This document shows, piece after piece, positions 57,703 through 64,000 of a DNA stretch of 64,000 nt. The stretch is from positions 1 through 64,000 of the forward strand of contig CACJMR010000003.1 in assembly GCA_902594605.1 (NCBI GenBank), read 5' to 3'. Positions within the stretch are counted from its first letter, which is position 1. Each line of letters starts with the position of its first letter. The DNA comes from an uncultured Pelagibacteraceae bacterium. GTDB lineage: Bacteria > Pseudomonadota > Alphaproteobacteria > Pelagibacterales > Pelagibacteraceae. The notes under the pieces were generated by a model. The model searched no databases. It saw nothing but the letters and a program-made list of their open reading frames with translations, and was not told the DNA's origin. Made by a program: the position numbers and the translations under genes.

Positions 57703-60267
57703 CTATAAAGCTCCACAACAGTTTTTAAATTTTTTTCCTGTAGCCTCACATCTATCGTTTCTAGAAATTTTTTGATTTTTTTTTATTAACAATAAACATT
57801 TTGGATTATCAGATGGATTTATTTTCTTAGAATTTTTTTCTTCGTTATTTGGCTCCATTACTACCTTTAAGTTCATTAAAATAGTTACATAATCTAATTT
57901 TAATTTTTCTAAAAGATTTGAAAATAATTCAAATGCTTCTTTTTTATATTCAACTAATGGATCTCTTTGACCATAAGATCTTAAACCTATAACTTGTCTT
58001 AATTGCTCCAAATATTGAATGTGTGATTTCCAGTTTAAATCAATTGATTGAAGAAAAATTCTTTTTTCAATTTCTTTTGCATGATCTTCACCTAGAAGTT
58101 TAATCCGTTCGTTTCTAGTTTCTTGAAATTTATTAGAAATTTTTTCTCTAAAATCTTTATCTTTTGACTCAATTAAATCCTTAAATTCAGTTTCTTCAAA
58201 GCTTTTCCCAACTATTTGCTTAGTTTTATTATAAAATTCATTACTTTTCGGATTGGATAAATTTGAAATTTTTAACTTTATTAAATCATCAGCTATTTCT
58301 TTTAAAAATTCATTTGAATAATCAAAGATATTTTCACTATTCATCGCATTTTTTCTTTGTGAAAACACAACATGCCTTTGATCATTAAGAACATTATCAA
58401 ATTTGATAAGCGTTTTTCTTATATCAAAATTTCTAGCTTCCACTTTCTGCTGCGCTCTCTCTAATGCTTTGTTAATCCATGGATGATCAATACTTTCACC
58501 ATCTTTAAGTCCAAGTTTTTCAAGCATACTATTCATAGACTCTGATCCAAAAATTCTCATCAAATCATCCTCTAGACTTACGTAAAACACAGAACTACCT
58601 TCATCTCCTTGTCTTCCAGATCTTCCTCTTGCCTGGTTATCTACTCTTCTAGACTCCATTCTTTCTGTACCAATTACAAATAAACCGCCTAAGGATTTAA
58701 TTTTATCTTTATTTATTTTAAGTTGGCCTTCTGGAATAGAACCTTTCTTACCGCCAAGTTGAATATCAACTCCTCTTCCAGAAATACTTGTTGTAATTAT
58801 TAATGAATTTTCTTTTCCTGCATTTGCAATTATTTCAGCTTCATTTTCATGATTTTTTGCATTTAAAACAACATGTTTAATATTTTTTTGATTTAATAAA
58901 TTTGAATAAACTTCAGATTTATTAATGCTTGAAGTAAATACTAGAATAGGTTGACCCAATTTATTTCTTTCAATTATTTTTTCTATAATTGCGTCATTCT
59001 TTTCTTTTTCTGTTCTAAAAATTAAATCATTAAAATCCTTTCGGATCATTTCTTTATTTGTTGGAATAACTACAACGGGCAGATTATAGATTTCAAAAAA
59101 TTCCTCAGATTCTGTAGCAGCTGTACCAGTACAACCAGATATTTTTTTGTAAAGTTTAAAATAATTTTGATAAGTTATAGAAGCTAAAGTGTGATTTTCA
59201 GCTCGTACTTGAATTTTTTCCTTAGCTTCTAATGCCTGATGCAATCCATCTCCAAAACGTCTTCCTTCTAAAATTCTGCCTGTAAGTTCATCAATGATTT
59301 TAAGATTCCCATCTTTAACAATATAGTCTCTACCCTTTTCAAATAAGTGATTTGCTCTTAAAGCTTGGTTAACATGGTGAACTAAATGCAAATTTTCTGG
59401 ATCATAAAAATTATTATTTTTTAAAATACCTGCACTAGAAAAAAGTTTTTCGACATTATTAATGCCATCATTTGTTAATAAAACACTTTTTTCTTTTTCA
59501 TCTATTTCAAAATCTTTATTATTTAACATTCTAATTAGTTTATCAATTACTAGATACTGGGCAGTTTTATCTTCAGCTGCTCCAGAAATTATTAAAGGTG
59601 TTCTTGCTTCGTCAATCAAACATGAGTCTATTTCATCGACTATTGAAAAGTTATGATCTCTCTGAACCATTTGCTCTTCAGAAAATTTCATATTATCCCT
59701 TAAGTAATCAAAACCTAATTCACTATTAGTCGCGTAAGTAATATCACAATAATAATTTTTTTTACGTTCAGCATCATCTTGATTGTTGTTAATAAATCCT
59801 GATGAAAGACCAAGAAAATTATAAATTTGTCCCATTTCTATCGAGTCTCTTTTTGCTAGATAATCATTAACAGTAACTATATGAACACCTTTTTCGCTTA
59901 AGGCATTTAAGTAAGCAGCTAATGTGATTGTTAAAGTTTTCCCTTCACCAGTTCTCATTTCAGCGATTTTACCCTCATGCAAAGCAACACCTCCAATTAA
60001 CTGAACATTAAAGTGTCTCTCGTTACGTGTTCTTTTAGCAGCTTCCCTAACTAAAGCAAAAGCTTCAGGAAGTAACTCGTCTAAAGTTTTTCCATCTTTT
60101 AACTGATTTCTAAATTCATTAGTTTTTTTTGGAAAGTCGTCGTCGTTTAAATTTTTAAAATTTTCCTCGTGTGAGTTTATTTTTTCAACAATTTTACCAA
60201 TTCTATCTAGCTCTTTTTGATTACTAGATTTGATAAATTTTGTTATTAAATTTAATGGGTTAAACAT
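57703..60267 (-). CDS. secA: preprotein translocase subunit SecA
   Basis: AEMRTGEGKTLTITLAAYLNAL, VHIVTVNDYLAKRDS, QARGRSGRQGDEGSSVFYVSLEDDLMRIF. Confidence 0.97.
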   Translation of the reverse strand: MFNPLNLITKFIKSSNQKELDRIGKIVEKINSHEENFKNLNDDDFPKKTNEFRNQLKDGKTLDELLPEAFALVREAAKRTRNERHFNVQLIGGVALHEGKIAEMRTGEGKTLTITLAAYLNALSEKGVHIVTVNDYLAKRDSIEMGQIYNFLGLSSGFINNNQDDAERKKNYYCDITYATNSELGFDYLRDNMKFSEEQMVQRDHNFSIVDEIDSCLIDEARTPLIISGAAEDKTAQYLVIDKLIRMLNNKDFEIDEKEKSVLLTNDGINNVEKLFSSAGILKNNNFYDPENLHLVHHVNQALRANHLFEKGRDYIVKDGNLKIIDELTGRILEGRRFGDGLHQALEAKEKIQVRAENHTLASITYQNYFKLYKKISGCTGTAATESEEFFEIYNLPVVVIPTNKEMIRKDFNDLIFRTEKEKNDAIIEKIIERNKLGQPILVFTSSINKSEVYSNLLNQKNIKHVVLNAKNHENEAEIIANAGKENSLIITTSISGRGVDIQLGGKKGSIPEGQLKINKDKIKSLGGLFVIGTERMESRRVDNQARGRSGRQGDEGSSVFYVSLEDDLMRIFGSESMNSMLEKLGLKDGESIDHPWINKALERAQQKVEARNFDIRKTLIKFDNVLNDQRHVVFSQRKNAMNSENIFDYSNEFLKEIADDLIKLKISNLSNPKSNEFYNKTKQIVGKSFEETEFKDLIESKDKDFREKISNKFQETRNERIKLLGEDHAKEIEKRIFLQSIDLNWKSHIQYLEQLRQVIGLRSYGQRDPLVEYKKEAFELFSNLLEKLKLDYVTILMNLKVVMEPNNEEKNSKKINPSDNPKCLLLIKKNQKISRNDRCEATGKKFKNCCGAL

Positions 60268-60332
60268 TAATATTTGATTTATTCTTTACTTATATTGTTT
60301 AATATATGTATTAAATAATTAATTTAAACAAT

Positions 60333-61634
60333 ATGGGAATTAATTTAACAAATTTTTTATCATCTCAATCAAAAAATACTAAAATGATTGATTTTCAAGA
60401 CCTTGATCATTTAGATGGTCTTTCAATTTCAGTTGTTTCCGCAAATTTATATAAAGATATCAGAGATGATTTAACAATGTTCTATTTCAGAGAAGGTGCG
60501 AATTACGCTTCTGTTTATACTCAGTCAAAAATAGTATCTGAAAATATAAAATGGAATATTAACCAAAGACCAAAAAAAATATATTCCCTAATTGTAAATA
60601 CAAGAAATGCAAATGCTTTCACGGGAAGGCAAGGTTATGAAAGTTTAAAAAAAATAGCAGAGTTAACGGCAAAACAATTGAATAAAAAACAAGAGGAGGA
60701 TGAGGATGATCCAAAGAAAATTTCTACAAAAAATATAATTTTTGGTTGTACTGGAACTATTGGAGAAATCTTTCCTTATGAAAAAATATCTAACAATATT
60801 CCAAATTTAATAAAAAAAATTACTTATACTCAAAATAAATTTATTTGGATGAAGGCAGCACTTGCAATCATGACTACAGATACAAAGCCAAAATTAGCTA
60901 TGGAGGAATGTTATATTGGAAGTGAAAAAGTAAAAATATATGGAATTGCTAAAGGTTCAGGAATGATACATCCGAATATGGCTACAACACTTGCGTATAT
61001 ATTTACTGATGCAACATTATCTAATGATATTTTAGGAAAGCTTTTAAAAAAAAATATAACCAATACATTTAATGCAATTTCTTGTGATGGAGATACTAGT
61101 ACTAATGATATGGCAACTATCTTTGCAACTAATGAAGTTAAAAATTCTCAAGTAAAAAATGTGAATGAAAATAAAATTAAAAATTTTGATAAAGCATTAA
61201 ATAATGTTCTTTTGAATTTGGCCAAAAGAATTGTTTCAGATGGTGAAGGAGCATCAAAATTCATAACAATAAATGTTAGCAAATGTAAAAATGAGATAGA
61301 TGCAAAAAAAATTGCTTTCTCAGTTGCAAATTCTCCACTAGTGAAAACTGCAATTTCTGGAGAAGATCCAAATTGGGGCCGAGTTATAATGGCAATCGGC
61401 AAAGCTGGACCTAAAATTAATTTAAAAAAATTATCTGTTAAATTTGGAAATATAACAATTGTAGAAGGTGGAAAATTAAATCAAAGTTATGATGAAAAAC
61501 AAACAGCAAATTATATGAAATCTGAAAATATAGAGATAAACATTGAAACTTTTACAGGGAATAAAAACTTCGCAGCTTATACTATGGATTTTACAAAAAA
61601 ATATATTGAAATTAATGCAGACTATAGAAGTTAA
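60333..61634 (+). CDS. argJ: glutamate N-acetyltransferase / amino-acid acetyltransferase
   Basis: GIAKGSGMIHPNMATTLAYIFTDA (autocleavage site), SCDGDTSTNDM, GEDPNWGRVIMAIGKAG. Confidence 0.94.
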   Translation: MGINLTNFLSSQSKNTKMIDFQDLDHLDGLSISVVSANLYKDIRDDLTMFYFREGANYASVYTQSKIVSENIKWNINQRPKKIYSLIVNTRNANAFTGRQGYESLKKIAELTAKQLNKKQEEDEDDPKKISTKNIIFGCTGTIGEIFPYEKISNNIPNLIKKITYTQNKFIWMKAALAIMTTDTKPKLAMEECYIGSEKVKIYGIAKGSGMIHPNMATTLAYIFTDATLSNDILGKLLKKNITNTFNAISCDGDTSTNDMATIFATNEVKNSQVKNVNENKIKNFDKALNNVLLNLAKRIVSDGEGASKFITINVSKCKNEIDAKKIAFSVANSPLVKTAISGEDPNWGRVIMAIGKAGPKINLKKLSVKFGNITIVEGGKLNQSYDEKQTANYMKSENIEINIETFTGNKNFAAYTMDFTKKYIEINADYRS

Positions 61635-61672
61635 CTTATTGAAAACTCAAATTTTATAATTAACTAATAATT

Positions 61673-62101
61673 ATGATTAAATATAAACTTTTTTGTAAAG
61701 AATGTAATTTAAAATTTGATAGTTGGTTTGCATCTTCAAACGAGTATGAAAGACTAAAAAAGAAAAAACTTTTAAATTGTCATAATTGTAATTCAGAAAA
61801 AGTTGAAAAAACAATTATGGCACCTCAGTTAATAAGTAATAAATCAAAAACTGATGAAAAATTAAACTTAGAAAAATATAATAAAGTTAAAAAAACTATA
61901 AAAGATTATCAAAAATTTATTAAAGATAATTTTAATTATGTTGGTGATAATTTTGCTTATGAAGCGAGATCAATTCATTATAATGGTAAAAAAAAATCAA
62001 AGGGTATTTACGGAAGTGCATCAAAGGAAGATTTGAAAGAATTAAAAGAGGAAGGTATAGACGCTCAAATGATCCCTTGGATAGATGAAAAGGAAAATTA
62101 G
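61673..62101 (+). CDS. DUF1178-like protein
   Basis: N-terminal CKECNLKFDSWFASSNEYERL...CHNCNSEKVEKTIMAP; IDAQMIPW. Confidence 0.78.
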   Translation: MIKYKLFCKECNLKFDSWFASSNEYERLKKKKLLNCHNCNSEKVEKTIMAPQLISNKSKTDEKLNLEKYNKVKKTIKDYQKFIKDNFNYVGDNFAYEARSIHYNGKKKSKGIYGSASKEDLKELKEEGIDAQMIPWIDEKEN

Positions 62102-62820
62102 TTTTTAATAAACTTTGCTATATAGTTTACAGATAAATCTCTAGAAATATTCCATTCATCCTTAATAATGTTAAAATTCATTCCCTCCAATTTATTGAGA
62201 GATAAATCATATTTCATTAAAATTTTTTTAAGATCCTCAGGTTTAACAAATTTTTCCCATTCGTGTGTTCCAATTGGAAGCCATCTTAGTATATATTCTG
62301 CTCCAACAATTGCAAAAATATAAGATTTTAGAGTTTTATTTATTGTTGCAACAAACATTAGTCCATTTTTTTTTAAAAGTTTTGAGCAGGACTTTAGAAA
62401 AAAATCTATATCTTCCACATGTTCAACAATTTCCATATTTAAAATTACATCAAATTTGTTTTTAATTTTAAGTTTTTCAGGCGAAGAACATAAATAATTA
62501 ATTTTTAGTTTATTTTTTTTTGAATGGAGTTTTGCAATTTTTATATTTTTATCAGATGCATCAATACCTGTTACATTTGCACCCATTTTTGACATTGGTT
62601 CTGATAATAATCCTCCTCCACATCCAATATCTAAAATATTTATTCCTGACAAAGGTTTGAATTTATTTTTTAATTTGAAATTATTAATAATATTTTCTTT
62701 AATATATTTAATTCTTGTTGGATTAAACTTATGAAGTGGTTTGAATTTACCCTCTGGATCCCACCATTCATTGGCCATTTTAGAAAATTTATCTATTTCT
62801 TTTTTATTTATACTAGTCAT
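62098..62820 (-). CDS. ubiG: ubiquinone biosynthesis O-methyltransferase
   Basis: EWWDPEGKFKPLHKFNPTRI, ILDIGCGGGLLSEPMSKMGANVTGID, GTHEWEKFVKPEDL. Confidence 0.95.
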   Translation of the reverse strand: MTSINKKEIDKFSKMANEWWDPEGKFKPLHKFNPTRIKYIKENIINNFKLKNKFKPLSGINILDIGCGGGLLSEPMSKMGANVTGIDASDKNIKIAKLHSKKNKLKINYLCSSPEKLKIKNKFDVILNMEIVEHVEDIDFFLKSCSKLLKKNGLMFVATINKTLKSYIFAIVGAEYILRWLPIGTHEWEKFVKPEDLKKILMKYDLSLNKLEGMNFNIIKDEWNISRDLSVNYIAKFIKN

Positions 62821-62895
62821 TGTGATAAATAGTTGACATAATAATTTAGATGTATTTTATCCATTATTTATTAAATATTAATAATTAAAGCTAGC

Positions 62896-64000
62896 ATGAA
62901 AACCATCGTATTAAAATTTGGAGGAACATCTGTAGGAACTATAGATAGAATTAAAAAGGTATGCAAAATTATTGCTTTTTTCAAAAAGAAAAAAAATAAG
63001 GTAGTAGTTGTTTCATCGGCAATGAGTGGTGTGACAAATGAGTTAGTTAATAAATCTAAACTTATAAGTAGCAATTTTGATAGAGCAGAATATGATGCAT
63101 TAGTTTCGACTGGAGAACAAGCTTCATGTGCACTTATTGCTGGTAGACTTAAACATAATGGATTTAAATCAAGATCTTGGACATCATGGCAATTGCCTAT
63201 TTTAACAGTTGGTCCGCACTCAAGTGCAAGGATTAGTTCAGTAGGTATTAAAGCACTTAATAAATATATAAATTCAGGCGGAATACCTGTAATCACGGGT
63301 TTTCAAGGTGTTAGCAATGATTTTAGAATTACCACTATAGGAAGAAGCGGATCTGATGCAACTGCAATTATGCTTGCAAAATTTATCAAAGCTGATGAGT
63401 GTATAATTTATACTGATGTAGATGGAGTTTATACAACGGATCCAAGACAACATAAAAAAGCAAAAAAAATTAAAAAAATTTTTTATGATGAGATGTTAGA
63501 AATGGCATCACTTGGGTCAAAAGTAATGCAGCCTACTTCAGTTCAGGATGCAAAATTAAATAAAATTAATATCAAAGTTAAATCCTCTTTTGTTTCAAAT
63601 AGTGGAACTTTAATAACAGGTTCAAAAAAGACTTTTAGCAATCAAATTATAACTGGAATTTCTTCTACAAAAAATGATGCTAAAATCACAATTGTAGGTG
63701 TTAAAGATAGACCTGGAGTAGCAGCTTCGATTTTTAGACCATTATCTAAGAATTTGATTAATGTTGATATGGTTGTTCAAAATATCTCTCAAAATGGGAA
63801 AGAAACAGATTTAACATTTACAATTAAGTCTGAGGATTTGAAAAAAACTGAGGGATTAATCAAAAAGAATAAGTCAATTTCATATAAAAAATTTTCTTTT
63901 GATAAAGATTTATCAAAAGTTTCTATTATTGGAGTAGGGATGATAACTACACCTGGAATAACTTATAGGATGTTTCAAGCATTAGCTTCGAAAAAAATAA
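62896..64000 (+). CDS. lysC: aspartate kinase, truncated by the right window edge
   Basis: MKTIVLKFGGTSVGTIDRIKKV, VVVVSSAMSGVTNEL, GRSGSDATAIMLAKFI, YTDVDGVYTTDPR; not in ORF track because no stop in the window. Confidence 0.95.
   Translation, partial: MKTIVLKFGGTSVGTIDRIKKVCKIIAFFKKKKNKVVVVSSAMSGVTNELVNKSKLISSNFDRAEYDALVSTGEQASCALIAGRLKHNGFKSRSWTSWQLPILTVGPHSSARISSVGIKALNKYINSGGIPVITGFQGVSNDFRITTIGRSGSDATAIMLAKFIKADECIIYTDVDGVYTTDPRQHKKAKKIKKIFYDEMLEMASLGSKVMQPTSVQDAKLNKINIKVKSSFVSNSGTLITGSKKTFSNQIITGISSTKNDAKITIVGVKDRPGVAASIFRPLSKNLINVDMVVQNISQNGKETDLTFTIKSEDLKKTEGLIKKNKSISYKKFSFDKDLSKVSIIGVGMITTPGITYRMFQALASKKI

Noticed and set aside
1-64000. CRISPR arrays, insertion sequences, rRNA operon, prophage
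   Set aside because: No regularly spaced direct repeats, transposase, integrase, phage structural genes or rRNA seen while reading the window.

Overview
AT-rich, gene-dense window from a SAR11 / Pelagibacterales-like alphaproteobacterium (inferred from gene content, gene order and a tandem glycine riboswitch ahead of malate synthase). Most of it is core metabolism: aroB/aroK, def-fmt-truA, dapE/dapD/argB, yidC-yidD-rnpA-rpmH, dcd-murA-hisD-infA, hisS-hisZ-hisG, rmuC/exonucleases, folC-accD-trpA-trpB-trpF-pyrF, rpsA-cmk-aroA-lptB-lptC-kdsD, gcrA, argD-argF, kdsB-pheA, SRP RNA-dnaX-ybaB-recR, glcB, accA, secA, argJ, ubiG, lysC. About 22.0-28.9 kb is an accessory restriction/defence island: a C5 methyltransferase and zinc-finger protein divergent from an operon encoding a GHKL (MORC/MutL-like) ATPase, two uncharacterised proteins and a Vsr-type nuclease. 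The strongest anomaly is infA (IF1). Its reading frame is broken by a 50-nt insert holding a perfect 14-bp hairpin, with matched glycine codons (GGG/GGA) at the edges and stops inside. This is a candidate programmed translational bypass resembling T4 gene 60, in an essential gene. Other points of interest: a switch-like structured RNA candidate inside the defence island, a perfect 15-bp palindrome carrying two opposing overlapping promoters at the methyltransferase, a GC-rich patch in accD, an in-phase A_AAA_AAG slippery site in dnaX, and non-canonical T-loops in tRNA-Thr and tRNA-His. No alignments, folding programs or database searches were run.
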